Shown here in pieces: positions 19,474 through 28,321 of a stretch of DNA of 64,000 nucleotides. The stretch lies in the NCBI RefSeq assembly GCF_028683095.1, contig NZ_JAJUBC010000026.1, positions 1 through 64,000 of the forward strand, given 5' to 3'. The position numbers were made by a program, and so were the translations under genes. Origin of the DNA: Enterovibrio gelatinilyticus. GTDB lineage: Bacteria > Pseudomonadota > Gammaproteobacteria > Enterobacterales > Vibrionaceae. The notes beneath the pieces are model-generated. The model saw only the letters and a program-made list of their open reading frames with translations. It was not told where the DNA came from and ran no database searches. The first letter of the stretch is position 1. The number at the start of each line of letters is the position of its first letter.

Positions 19474-20442
19474 TTATTTGATTAGGCCAGCTTCTTTGTA
19501 GTATTTCGCCGCACCTGGGTGAAGTGGTGCAGACAGGCCGTCAGAAACCATTTCTTCTTTTTTCAGGTTTGCGAAAGCTGGGTGAAGACGACGGAAGTCA
19601 TCAAAGTTTTCAAACACAGCTTTAACCACGTTGTAGATCACTTCGTCTGGTACTTCTGATGAAGAAACAAACGTTGCACCCACACCGAAGGTGTTTACAT
19701 CACCGTCGTTACCACGGTACATGCCACCTGGGATAGTTGCAGAGCGGTAGTAATCGTTATCAGAAACCAGTTTCTGAGACGCGGTGTTGTTCACTTCTAC
19801 CACGACGCTATCACATGCTGTGGTTGCTTCTTGAATCGCACCACTTGGGTGACCAACGGTGTAGACCATGGCGTCGATTTTGTTATCACACAGAGCTTTA
19901 GACTGTTCTGCTGCTTTTAGCTCAGAGACTTGCTTAAAGTCATCCATTGTCCAACCCATTTCATCCATCAGCACTTCAATCGTACCGCGCTGGCCTGAAC
20001 CTGGGTTACCAATGTTTACACGTTTACCTTTAAGATCATCAAAGGTTTTGATGCCAGCGTCTGCACGAGCAACAACAGTGAACGGTTCAGGGTGAACAGA
20101 GAAGACAGCACGCAGGTCTTTGTATGCGCCTTGGTCTTTAAATTTGCTTGAACCATTGTATGCATGGAACTGCCAGTCTGACTGGGCGATACCCATGTCT
20201 AGCTCGCCAGCGCGAATTGTGTTGATGTTGTAGATAGAGCCACCCGTTGATTCAACTGAACAGCGAATGCCGTGCTCTTTCTTTGATTTATTGACCAAAC
20301 GACAAATTGCACCACCAGTTGGGTAGTACACACCAGTGACACCACCAGTACCGATAGTCACAAACTGATTAGCCTGTGCAGGCACGGCGGTTAAAGCAGC
20401 TGCAAAGCTCATTGCGGCCAGTGTTGGTTTTAACGCTTTCAT
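19474..20442 (-). CDS. TAXI-type TRAP transporter solute-binding protein
   Basis: 322-aa periplasmic binding protein. A signal peptide ([17 protein letters not shown], ending A-Q-A-N) is followed by the TAXI family core: [19 protein letters not shown], then [26 protein letters not shown] proteins deliver organic acids or amino acids to a DctM-type TRAP permease. No permease gene is present in the window, so the protein is an orphan or uses a distant permease. It is on the same strand as the BKACE and aminotransferase genes upstream but 124 bp away. That suggests, without proving, that it imports the substrate of that pathway. Confidence 0.88.
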   Translation of the reverse strand: MKALKPTLAAMSFAAALTAVPAQANQFVTIGTGGVTGVYYPTGGAICRLVNKSKKEHGIRCSVESTGGSIYNINTIRAGELDMGIAQSDWQFHAYNGSSKFKDQGAYKDLRAVFSVHPEPFTVVARADAGIKTFDDLKGKRVNIGNPGSGQRGTIEVLMDEMGWTMDDFKQVSELKAAEQSKALCDNKIDAMVYTVGHPSGAIQEATTACDSVVVEVNNTASQKLVSDNDYYRSATIPGGMYRGNDGDVNTFGVGATFVSSSEVPDEVIYNVVKAVFENFDDFRRLHPAFANLKKEEMVSDGLSAPLHPGAAKYYKEAGLIK

Positions 20443-20566
20443 GCTTTATTTTCCTTGTCTACGATGTGATTACTAACGCGGTGCGAGTCCGCTTGTTATA
20501 AAACTGTAATCCCTATGTGAGAATGAATTATCTGACAGTTGCTTTTTCGATCGCAAGAGATGTACT

Positions 20567-21400
20567 TCACGATTCAAAGCTACGAAAGATATTTTTTCTT
20601 AAGTCTTCCACAGAGTTGATATATAAACCCATATTTTGAGACAAAACAGAAATTTGCTGTACAAGTTCTGCATTGTTTTCCGCATGATGTCCTCTTAAAT
20701 TTATTAGATTATTTTCGAATCCAACCCGAACATCCCCACCCAATGACATGGCTGCCGTTAAGCACTGATGTTCATGACGACCAAAAGCACATATAGCCCA
20801 TGAAATCCCCATATCAGAGAGACGCTTAATGTCGAAGTCGAGTAAATCTCTTGGCGAAGACAACATGCCTTTTTTGTACTTTCCTAGTACCAATAGTAGG
20901 TGATGACCGACGTTTGGCAAAATGTTGTCATTAAGCATTTGAAAGTACAAAGATAAATCTGCCGCATCATACAAAATATATTGCACATAGATTTTGCGCT
21001 CTGCGAGTTCAAAAAAGAAGCGGCTGGCATCTTTTTCGAAGCTAGCATTAGGGCGAAGTTCTCGAAGTGCGAGCGACACTGCCTCGGGCTCGGTGCCTCT
21101 TACCAGTGCTATTTGTTCGTCTGGTTGATACAAACCCACGGCTTCGGTGGTTTGCTGAATGACCAAGCGCGAATCAAAACGTGCTCGAATTTCGGTGAGC
21201 CACTCTCGGTTTAGACCCACGTCTAGAGAGTGTTTTCCTTGTGCGTCTCGAACATGCACGTGCGCCATGGCGACGCCAGCATCAGCACATTGTGTTAAAC
21301 ACACGCCCATTTCATCAATCGAAAGAGGGAGCTGCCCATGTTCATCCTTGCCTCGTCTCGCGCCATTAGGCGCGACAATAATGGTTCTTCCTGAGTGCAC
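20567..21400 (-). CDS. Beta-keto acid cleavage enzyme (BKACE, DUF849)
   Basis: 277-aa DUF849 protein. BKACE enzymes condense a beta-keto acid with acetyl-CoA to give acetoacetate and a new acyl-CoA. The family zinc site is visible: H47-x-H49 in the H-V-H-V-R-D motif and E229 in G-F-E-N-N, matching the ligands of Kce, the 3-keto-5-aminohexanoate cleavage enzyme. The GTG start at 21400 has AGGA six bases upstream. The aminotransferase gene ends 23 bp before it on the same strand, so they form an operon. The substrate is unknown; the residues that define the specificity subgroup were not resolved here. It may be somewhat shorter than typical members (around 290-310 aa). Confidence 0.88.
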   Translation of the reverse strand: MHSGRTIIVAPNGARRGKDEHGQLPLSIDEMGVCLTQCADAGVAMAHVHVRDAQGKHSLDVGLNREWLTEIRARFDSRLVIQQTTEAVGLYQPDEQIALVRGTEPEAVSLALRELRPNASFEKDASRFFFELAERKIYVQYILYDAADLSLYFQMLNDNILPNVGHHLLLVLGKYKKGMLSSPRDLLDFDIKRLSDMGISWAICAFGRHEHQCLTAAMSLGGDVRVGFENNLINLRGHHAENNAELVQQISVLSQNMGLYINSVEDLRKNIFRSFES

Positions 21401-21423
21401 AATTAGTCCTTAATTCAAATGCA

Positions 21424-22743
21424 TCACGCAAATACGTGGTCCATGGTGATACTGAGTCGTCGCACGAGTTCATCAATTTCACTGTCGGTAATAATGAATG
21501 GTGGTGCCAAGAGTATGTGATGCCCATTTACGCCATCCAATGTTCCGCCCATGGGGTAACACATCAGCCCGTTGTCCATGGCTGTTTTCTTCATTTGCTG
21601 GTGGAGCGGACGGTCAGGCGAAAAAGGTTGTTTACTGGTTTTGTCTTGTACTAATTCAAGCCCAATAAACAAACCACGACCGCGAATGTCTCCAACAAAT
21701 GGATGCGAGCCGAATGACTCGTTTAACTGTTTGACTAAGTATTGTCCTTTCTCTGTCACTTCTGCCATTGCGCCAGCTTCTAACGCGTCTAACGTCGCAC
21801 AAGCGGCAGCGCACGCCAATGGATGCGCCATAAAGGTATGTCCATGCTGAAAGTACCCCGTTCCTTGTGAGATCGCTTCGTAGATTTTGTCGCGGATCAT
21901 AACAGCACCAATGGGTTGATAACCCGCGGCTAACCCTTTGGCTAATGTCACCAGGTCGGGCACGATATCTTCCTGCTCATAAGCAAAGTAGGTGCCAGTT
22001 CGGCCACAACCGCACATCACCTCATCAAGAATGAGTAGTACACCGTATTTATCGCATATCTCTCGTATACGCTTAAAGTAGTCTTTTTCGGCAACCAGTG
22101 CGCCAGCAGTTGCACCGACAACAGGCTCGGCAACAAAGGCAATTACGGTTTCTGGCCCAACGGCGAGTAACCGCTCTTCCAATTCATTAGCAACACGCTG
22201 ACCGTATTCAAAATCACTTTCTTCTGCTCGTTTATCACGATAGGCATAGCAAGGTGCAATAAGCTCACCATTCTGAAGCAAGGGCGCGAAGGGCTCTTTA
22301 CGCCATATGTTTCCGCCAACGCCCAGTGCACCTAACGTATTGCCATGATAACTCTGTCGTCGAGCAATAAAACGCGTACGCGATGTTTCACCTTTTTCAA
22401 TGAAGTATTGGCGAGCCATTTTCAGCGCAGCTTCAACCGCTTCGGAGCCACCACTGACAAGATAAACATGATTGAGATCGCCGGGCGCTTTATCGGCTAG
22501 CCGCTCGGCGAGCTCTTCTGCGACAGGGGAGGTGAAAAATCCCGTATGCGCATATGGAATGGCAATGAGTTGCTTTTGAATGGCGCTCAAGACGCCTTGG
22601 TGGCTATGCCCTAAGCATGACACTGCCGCACCGCCGCATCCATCGAGATATTGCTTTCCGTTGCTATCAATAAGAAATACGCCATCACCCCCTGATACTG
22701 ATGGGAGTTTTGAGTGGCAATGGCGTTGCAGTATGTGTGTCAT
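21424..22743 (-). CDS. Class III (omega) aminotransferase
   Basis: 439-aa PLP-dependent fold-type I aminotransferase. It has G-G-S-E-A-V-E-A-A-L-K-M-A-R (phosphate-binding region, near 98), S-Y-H-G-N-T-L-G-A-L, D240 in L-I-L-D-E-V-M-C-G-C-G-R-T-G (pyridine-nitrogen aspartate) and the Schiff-base lysine K269 in L-A-K-G-L-A-A-G-Y. Relatives use omega-amino acids, beta-amino acids, diamines or amines. It starts the operon with the BKACE gene. A beta-amino acid substrate would give a beta-keto acid, exactly what BKACE consumes; this is inference. The divergent LysR gene begins 137 bp away. Confidence 0.9.
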   Translation of the reverse strand: MTHILQRHCHSKLPSVSGGDGVFLIDSNGKQYLDGCGGAAVSCLGHSHQGVLSAIQKQLIAIPYAHTGFFTSPVAEELAERLADKAPGDLNHVYLVSGGSEAVEAALKMARQYFIEKGETSRTRFIARRQSYHGNTLGALGVGGNIWRKEPFAPLLQNGELIAPCYAYRDKRAEESDFEYGQRVANELEERLLAVGPETVIAFVAEPVVGATAGALVAEKDYFKRIREICDKYGVLLILDEVMCGCGRTGTYFAYEQEDIVPDLVTLAKGLAAGYQPIGAVMIRDKIYEAISQGTGYFQHGHTFMAHPLACAAACATLDALEAGAMAEVTEKGQYLVKQLNESFGSHPFVGDIRGRGLFIGLELVQDKTSKQPFSPDRPLHQQMKKTAMDNGLMCYPMGGTLDGVNGHHILLAPPFIITDSEIDELVRRLSITMDHVFA

Positions 22744-22880
22744 TGTTTATTCAATCCGCTGTGTAGGTGATGTGATGTGAATTTCTGCACTAAGTATTAG
22801 CGGGTTGGAAATTGAACAGCAAACGATATAAATTCAGAGGGTATTCCAAAAATTCATAATAGAAGCGAAAGGTGACAACG

Positions 22881-23792
22881 ATGTCCATGCCGATCCCACC
22901 AATGAAAACGTTGCGTACCTTTACCGTTGTCGCGCAAACCTTGAGCTTTTCAATGGCTGGAAAGCGATTAAACCTGACACAAAGTGCTATCAGTAAACAG
23001 ATCCTGCAATTGGAAGATATGATGGGGTGCGCGTTGTTTGAGCGAAGTGGTGGCAAGGTCGAGTTAACGGAGGCGGGGCGCCGATACTTGCCTTCAGTGG
23101 TTGAAGCGTTAGAAAACCTTCAGCACGCCACGTCAACCATTATGCAATCTTCTGAAACCAAAAGCCGCGTGGAAATTTCGGTTCCGCCCTCAGTAGCAAG
23201 TATGTGGTTGGTGCCTCGGTTGAATGCGTTTCGAGCTCAGCATCCCAATATCGAACTGGGTGTAAAGGCGAGCGTCACGGCAGATACACAGAACTATTAT
23301 CAAAGTGATATTGCGATTCACTGCTTGCCACTTTCAATTCAAGAAGAAGAGGCAGAGTTACTGATTCGAGAAAGGCTGCGTTTGGTGGTTAACCAAAGCC
23401 AAGTGCCTTCTGAAATTTCGCATATCGACGAATTGCTCTCATTGCCGTCCATTAGTCACATCACTCGCCCTCAGATTTGGAATCAGTTTTGGCACCATTA
23501 CTCCGTGGCTCCAAGCGGCCCGACGTATGGTACAGGGTTCGAACATTTCTATATGGCGATTGAAGCGGTTAGACACCAACAAGGGATGGCGTTAATTCCA
23601 GATTTTTTACTTCATGATTATTTAGATAACGACGTAGTCAGTAACCCATTAGCATTGCGTTTTGACAGCGCATACGGCTACTTTTTGTTTAGCCATGGTT
23701 TTAAGCGCAGATTAGGGCCCGTCAAACAAGTTATTGATTGGTTGAAGCGTGAAGTAATAAGACCAAGATGCCAGCCTTCTCAGCGCCTATAA
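22881..23792 (+). CDS. LysR-family regulator (GcvA-like), probable regulator of the aminotransferase-BKACE operon
   Basis: 303-aa LysR-type regulator from the ATG at 22881, chosen because AAGGTG lies six bases upstream; a GTG at 22872 and ATGs at 22887 and 22902 are possible. The helix-turn-helix is at about 6-65 (L-R-T-F-T-V-V-A-Q-T, then N-L-T-Q-S-A-I-S-K-Q-I-L-Q-L-E). The effector domain has P-P-S-V-A-S-M-W-L-V-P-R-L and F-x-A-Q-H-P-N-I-E, hallmarks of the GcvA/TrpI subgroup. Divergent orientation to the aminotransferase makes that operon the likely target. Confidence 0.88.
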   Translation: MSMPIPPMKTLRTFTVVAQTLSFSMAGKRLNLTQSAISKQILQLEDMMGCALFERSGGKVELTEAGRRYLPSVVEALENLQHATSTIMQSSETKSRVEISVPPSVASMWLVPRLNAFRAQHPNIELGVKASVTADTQNYYQSDIAIHCLPLSIQEEEAELLIRERLRLVVNQSQVPSEISHIDELLSLPSISHITRPQIWNQFWHHYSVAPSGPTYGTGFEHFYMAIEAVRHQQGMALIPDFLLHDYLDNDVVSNPLALRFDSAYGYFLFSHGFKRRLGPVKQVIDWLKREVIRPRCQPSQRL

Positions 23793-23875
23793 ACGTTGAG
23801 ATAATGGACATTTTCGCGTCAAACGCGTATAAACCGCACTCCATGATGACCACTCAAAAGACTGAGCGATTTAGT

Positions 23876-24685
23876 ATGACCACAACATCCCCAGCATCAG
23901 AAAACTATCAACAACGCTTTGGCGGCACACGTCGTTTATATGGCGCGACAGAGCTTGAGATATTAAGGCAAGCTCACGTCTGTGTGATTGGTATTGGTGG
24001 TGTGGGCTCTTGGGCGGTAGAAGCGCTGGCGCGTAGTGGTGTGGGTGCATTGACATTGATTGATATGGACGACATTTGCGTGACGAACGTGAATCGCCAA
24101 ATTCACGCAATGTCAGGGACCATAGGCCAAAGCAAAATAGAAGTCATGGCAGATCGTGTTCGTGCAATTAACCCCGATTGTCAGATCAATTTAATTGATG
24201 ATTTCATCTCGGAAGACAATATTCCCGAGTACATCACTAAAGATTTTGACTATGTGTTAGATGCGATTGACAGCATCAAACCCAAAACAGCGTTGATTGC
24301 ATACTGTAAGCGCAACAAGATAAAAATCATCACCGTGGGTGGGGCTGGTGGTCAAATCGACCCAACACAAATTCAAGTTGCCGACCTAACGAAAACCATT
24401 CAAGACCCTTTGGCCGCGAAATTACGTAATAACCTGCGTCGTTTTCATAATTTCACCAAGACACAAGGTCGTAAGTTTGGCATTGATTGTGTGTTCTCTA
24501 CCGAACAACTCAAATACCCTCAGCCTGATGGCAGTGTCTGCGAAACCAAAGCGACCGCAGAAGGGCCTAAACGAATGGATTGTGCGAGCGGCTTTGGCGC
24601 TGCCACCATGGTCACAGCTACGTTCGGGTTTGTCGCGGTATCACGCATTATTGCGAAGTTAACGGCGAAGGCTTCAGCCAAGTAA
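23876..24685 (+). CDS. tcdA: tRNA threonylcarbamoyladenosine dehydratase
   Basis: TcdA (CsdL) uses ATP to cyclise t6A at position 37 of ANN-decoding tRNAs to ct6A. E1-like ThiF/MoeB fold. The 269 aa from the ATG at 23876 match the 268 of E. coli, so the longer in-frame openings upstream were not used. Motifs: Q-R-F-G-G-T-R-R-L-Y-G, the nucleotide-binding G-I-G-G-V-G-S-W-A-V-E-A-L-A-R, L-I-D-M-D-D-I-C-V-T-N-x-N-R-Q, and G-G-A-G-G-Q-I-D-P-T. TcdA works with the CsdA-CsdE sulfur-transfer pair, which in E. coli is adjacent; here the pha operon lies between. Confidence 0.94.
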   Translation: MTTTSPASENYQQRFGGTRRLYGATELEILRQAHVCVIGIGGVGSWAVEALARSGVGALTLIDMDDICVTNVNRQIHAMSGTIGQSKIEVMADRVRAINPDCQINLIDDFISEDNIPEYITKDFDYVLDAIDSIKPKTALIAYCKRNKIKIITVGGAGGQIDPTQIQVADLTKTIQDPLAAKLRNNLRRFHNFTKTQGRKFGIDCVFSTEQLKYPQPDGSVCETKATAEGPKRMDCASGFGAATMVTATFGFVAVSRIIAKLTAKASAK

Positions 24686-24727
24686 TATTGTTCTGTGTAG
24701 CGAACTTTAAGCTACGCAAACCACATA

Positions 24728-24756
24728 GAAAAAAAGGCCACTACGTGGCCTTTTTT
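24728..24756. terminator. Bidirectional terminator between tcdA and phaC
   Basis: The stem GGCCAC/GTGGCC (24736-24741 with 24745-24750) is extended by A-run/T-run pairing on both sides and lies between convergent genes. Confidence 0.9.
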
Positions 24757-24777
24757 GATCTGAATGGCAATGCAGAA

Positions 24778-26598
24778 TTATGCTTCAGCTTTAGAAGGGG
24801 TTTCTGATGTTTCTTCAGCGTCACGCTTAACAGCAATAGGTAGCACTTGTTTAACGTAGTCGCCAGGCGCTATCGTCAAAACAGGGAAGTTGTCAGATCC
24901 AGCTTTGTAAGGCTCAACTTTCTCTTTCGGACTGTATGCTTCCAGCCACTTATCCCAATGCGTCCACCAAGAACCTGTATTGTGCTCGGCTGAGTCAAAC
25001 CACTCATCCGCAGATTCGCTTAGTTCATCATTTACCCAGTAACCATACTTACCTTTCGCAGGGTGGTTCACAATACCAGCGATGTGGCCTGATTCACCAA
25101 GCACGAAGGTTTTATTGCCACTGACGTTGAGCGCACCACGGTAGGTGCCTTGCCAAAGAGCAATATGGTCTTCTTTAGCGGATATGAAGTAGGTAGGGAT
25201 TTTGATTTTGTTCAAATCAATCCACACTCCACCAACTTTAACGCCTTTGTCTTCAACCAAACGGTTATTAAGATAAAGCTCGCGTAGCATGAAGTTGTGC
25301 GTTGCAGCAGCAACATTCGTGCTATCACTGTTCCAGTACAGGAGATCGAAGTCGACAGGGCTATTGCCCTTGAGGTAATTGTCGACGTAGTAGTTCCAGT
25401 ACAGGCTGTTTTCGCGAAGTAAGCTGAATGTCACGCTTAATGAGCGTCCGTCCATGTATCCGCGAGCATTGTTTTGAAGCTCAATCGCACTAACAAGGTT
25501 GTCATTAACGTAAGCGCCAACTTCTCCCGGCTGTGCGAAATCAAGCAGGGTGGTAAAGAAAGACGCAGACTTAATACGTGCTTTCATTCGCTTAGCAGCA
25601 TAGTAGGCAATGGTTGAAGCCAGCACTGTGCCGCCAATACAATAACCAGCAGCATTAATTTGTGATTGGCCTGTAATGTCTTCGATGGCGCTAACGGCTT
25701 TCACCACGCCTTCAGTGACATAATCACCAAACTCTACATCACGCTGCTCAATGCCAGGGTTGCGCCATGACATCATAAATACTGTGTGGCCTTGCTCGAC
25801 AAGCCAGCGCATCATGGAGTTCTTCTCACGAAGATCCAAAATGTAGTATTTGTTGATAAACGGCGGAACGATCAACAATGGCGTTGCATTGACTTTTTCC
25901 GTGGTTGGACGGTACTGGATCAACTCAAACAGTTCGTTTTTGTAAACAACATCGCCAGGTGTATTTGCCACATCTTCACCAATGCGGAACGCATTGTTGT
26001 TGGTCATTCTAACTTTGAGAATGTCAGAGCTAGATTCCAGATCTTCTTGTAATTGCTGAAGACCTTTCACCAGATTCTCACCATTTTGTTCTAATGTGAG
26101 TTTTAGCAGCTCTGGGTTTGTTCCTACAAAGTTACTTGGTGACATGGCATTGATTGCTTGACGAGAAAAGAACGTTAAGCGTTCTTTAGCTTTTTCGTCT
26201 AAGCCTTCAACGGCGTTGATGGTTTCTAAATATGTGCGGCCAAAAAGTAGGTAAGATTGTTTGATGAAATTGTAAAACATCTCATCTTGCCAGCTTTCAT
26301 CTTGGAATCGTTTGTCGTCTTTTTCTGGAGCGACAACATTGGCTTTGTTAGCGGCAAGCGCTACGTTTTGCCAGATTTCCATTTGTTTTTCCCACCACTG
26401 CATTTGAATTTGCAGCATTGCGGCAGGTTGGCTTGAAGCGCCCTCAAGAAGCTTAGCGGTATCTTCCATACTCTGCTCTTGCATCGCTTTATTTAAGGGG
26501 GTGTTTGTGGCTGCCTTGCCTTGCTCGAGATCCTTCCACCATTGCTGGTTGCTATCTTGGAGTTTTTCAAGGTAGTCCGAGAAGAAGTTCTGATACAT
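24778..26598 (-). CDS. phaC: Class I poly(3-hydroxyalkanoate) synthase
   Basis: PhaC polymerises (R)-3-hydroxyacyl-CoA, mostly 3-hydroxybutyryl-CoA, into polyhydroxybutyrate at the granule surface. 606 aa, usual for class I. The lipase-like box G-Y-C-I-G-G has the nucleophile C320; the catalytic aspartate is D477 (A-K-E-D-H-I-A) and the histidine H505 (G-E-S-G-H-I-A-G). All three agree within a few positions with the Cupriavidus enzyme. The N-terminal ~150 residues are Gln/Trp-rich and variable, as in the family. It is the last gene of a phaB-phaA-phasin-phaC operon, separated from the phasin by a stem-loop. Confidence 0.95.
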   Translation of the reverse strand: MYQNFFSDYLEKLQDSNQQWWKDLEQGKAATNTPLNKAMQEQSMEDTAKLLEGASSQPAAMLQIQMQWWEKQMEIWQNVALAANKANVVAPEKDDKRFQDESWQDEMFYNFIKQSYLLFGRTYLETINAVEGLDEKAKERLTFFSRQAINAMSPSNFVGTNPELLKLTLEQNGENLVKGLQQLQEDLESSSDILKVRMTNNNAFRIGEDVANTPGDVVYKNELFELIQYRPTTEKVNATPLLIVPPFINKYYILDLREKNSMMRWLVEQGHTVFMMSWRNPGIEQRDVEFGDYVTEGVVKAVSAIEDITGQSQINAAGYCIGGTVLASTIAYYAAKRMKARIKSASFFTTLLDFAQPGEVGAYVNDNLVSAIELQNNARGYMDGRSLSVTFSLLRENSLYWNYYVDNYLKGNSPVDFDLLYWNSDSTNVAAATHNFMLRELYLNNRLVEDKGVKVGGVWIDLNKIKIPTYFISAKEDHIALWQGTYRGALNVSGNKTFVLGESGHIAGIVNHPAKGKYGYWVNDELSESADEWFDSAEHNTGSWWTHWDKWLEAYSPKEKVEPYKAGSDNFPVLTIAPGDYVKQVLPIAVKRDAEETSETPSKAEA

Positions 26599-26622
26599 GT
26601 TTAAACCCTCTTGATCGGAAAC

Positions 26623-26650
26623 AACCCGCCCTCATAAGTGAAGGCGGGTT
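26623..26650 (-). promoter_or_regulatory. Intercistronic stem-loop between phasin and phaC
   Basis: AACCCGCC (26623-26630) pairs with GGCGGGTT (26643-26650) around a 12-nt loop. No T-run follows on the minus strand, so a full terminator is unlikely. It could be an mRNA-stabilising or processing element that lets the phasin be made in excess of the synthase (inference). Confidence 0.6.
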
Positions 26651-26661
26651 GGTGACCTTAT

Positions 26662-27009
26662 TTAAGCTGGAGTAACGGCTTTTACATTTTCAGCAGTTAG
26701 TTGCTCAAGGTCGTCTTTAAACTCTTTAGCAAGAGATTGCAGTTTGTTGCTGTCATCCATCATTTGCTGAGACAGTTTCGTCAATGCAGCAACTTGTTGG
26801 CCGCCAAATGCAGTTAGAGAAGTTACATCAGTAACGCCGCTTGCTGCTTTAACTTGAGCTAGACCCATTTCGCTGTAAGTTTTTACTGCGCTAAGTTGAA
26901 GCTCAGTGATTGTTTCAACGTTTTTAGCAACCAGTTTGTTGAACTTAACGTAAGGTGCCATTGTTTTTTCAGTTTGCTCTGAGAATGCTTTAAACATATC
27001 TGTGTACAT
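26662..27009 (-). CDS. Phasin family protein
   Basis: 115-aa helical protein that coats polyhydroxybutyrate granules. The ATG at 27009 was chosen because GGAG lies just upstream (CAGGAGAAACACC before ATG); the open frame extends 11 codons further without support. The sequence M-Y-T-D-M-F-K-A-F-S-E-Q-T-E, then L-V-A-K-N-V-E-T-I-T-E-L-Q-L-S-A-V and L-x-Q-Q-M-M-D-D-S-N-K-L is a typical phasin_2-type amphipathic helix pattern. It sits between phaA and phaC, as in Vibrio pha operons. Confidence 0.9.
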   Translation of the reverse strand: MYTDMFKAFSEQTEKTMAPYVKFNKLVAKNVETITELQLSAVKTYSEMGLAQVKAASGVTDVTSLTAFGGQQVAALTKLSQQMMDDSNKLQSLAKEFKDDLEQLTAENVKAVTPA

Positions 27010-27060
27010 GGTGTTTCTCCTGAGTATATTAATTAGATCCAAGGGGGTAACTTAATCGAC

Positions 27061-28272
27061 TTAGCTATTGGCACGTTTCACGACAACAGCCGTTCCCATG
27101 CCGCCACCGATACAGAGTGAAGCCACACCGTATGTGCCTTCGCGTTTTTCTAACTCGTGGATCAGTGATACCAAAATGCGGTTACCTGATGCACCGAGAG
27201 GGTGACCCAACGCAATTGCGCCACCATTTACATTCGCTTTCTCTAAAATGGCTTCTGGGCTGACGCTATGTGTATCAGCCAGTTGGTGAACAACACCTAG
27301 AGCCTGAGCCGCGAAGGCTTCGTTGAGTTCAAACAGATCCATATCGGAAATCGATAGCTCGGCTTTTTTCAGAGCTTCGGTTACAGCACCCACTGGGCCT
27401 AAGCCCATAATTTTCGGATCTAACCCAACTTGCGCGTAGCTGGTAATTTCTGCCAATGGCGTTAGACCATGACGTTTGACCGCTGCTTCAGAAGCGACGA
27501 TAACGGCACTAGCACCATCGTTCAGGCCTGATGCATTACCTGCAGTAACAGAGCCTTCGCGGTTAAATGCTGGGCGCAATTTGCCCAGACCTTCTTGCGT
27601 GCAGTCTGCTTTAGGGTATTCATCAGTATCAAAAGAAACAGTTTGGCGACGTTGCTTCACTTCAACAGGAACGATTTCATCTTTGAATCGACCCGCTTCG
27701 ATTGCAGCAACGGCTTTCTGTTGGCTTTGTTGAGCGTAAGCGTCTTGTTGTTCGCGGCTTAAACCGACGAGTTCAGCAACATTTTCAGCGGTTACGCCCA
27801 TGTGGAATTGGTTGTAAACATCGGTAAGACCATCGTTGATTAAAAGGTCTTTCAAACCGATATCACCCATTTTTTGGCCGCCGCGCAGAGAGCCTGACGC
27901 AGCGAATGGGATTTGAGACATGTTTTCAACGCCTGCAGCCACAACGACGTCGGCATCACCACAACGGATGTGAGCAACTGCGTCCATAACTGCCTTCATG
28001 CCGCTTCCGCAAACCATGTTGATGGCATACGCTGGCACAGTTTCTGGCAAGCCTGCAAAAATAGCGGCTTGACGACCGATGCCCATGCCTTGGCCTGCAC
28101 TAACAACATTACCAAGGATGACTTCATTGACAGCTTCAGGTGCAACATTGCCTGCTTCTAGCGCGCCTTTGATAGCGACGGCTGCAAGTTGGCCTGCTGC
28201 AGTATCTTTTAGTGAACCTGTGAATGCGCCAATCGCCGTGCGTTTGGCGGCAACGATATACACTTTTTCCAT
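27061..28272 (-). CDS. phaA: Acetyl-CoA C-acetyltransferase (beta-ketothiolase)
   Basis: Condenses two acetyl-CoA to acetoacetyl-CoA, the first step of PHB synthesis. 403 aa from the ATG at 28272 (AAAGGAAAGAG upstream). The in-frame extension up to 28413 is Cys-rich junk unlike any thiolase and was left out. The catalytic residues are all visible: C88 (N-M-V-C-G-S-G-M-K-A), H357 (A-L-G-H-P-L-G-A-S-G) and C387 (S-L-C-I-G-G-G-M-G). It lies between phaB and the phasin gene on the same strand. Confidence 0.95.
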   Translation of the reverse strand: MEKVYIVAAKRTAIGAFTGSLKDTAAGQLAAVAIKGALEAGNVAPEAVNEVILGNVVSAGQGMGIGRQAAIFAGLPETVPAYAINMVCGSGMKAVMDAVAHIRCGDADVVVAAGVENMSQIPFAASGSLRGGQKMGDIGLKDLLINDGLTDVYNQFHMGVTAENVAELVGLSREQQDAYAQQSQQKAVAAIEAGRFKDEIVPVEVKQRRQTVSFDTDEYPKADCTQEGLGKLRPAFNREGSVTAGNASGLNDGASAVIVASEAAVKRHGLTPLAEITSYAQVGLDPKIMGLGPVGAVTEALKKAELSISDMDLFELNEAFAAQALGVVHQLADTHSVSPEAILEKANVNGGAIALGHPLGASGNRILVSLIHELEKREGTYGVASLCIGGGMGTAVVVKRANS

Positions 28273-28321
28273 GTTAACTCTTTCCTTTTTTTTACACGTA
28301 ACTCGTCTTGATGAACAAGAC

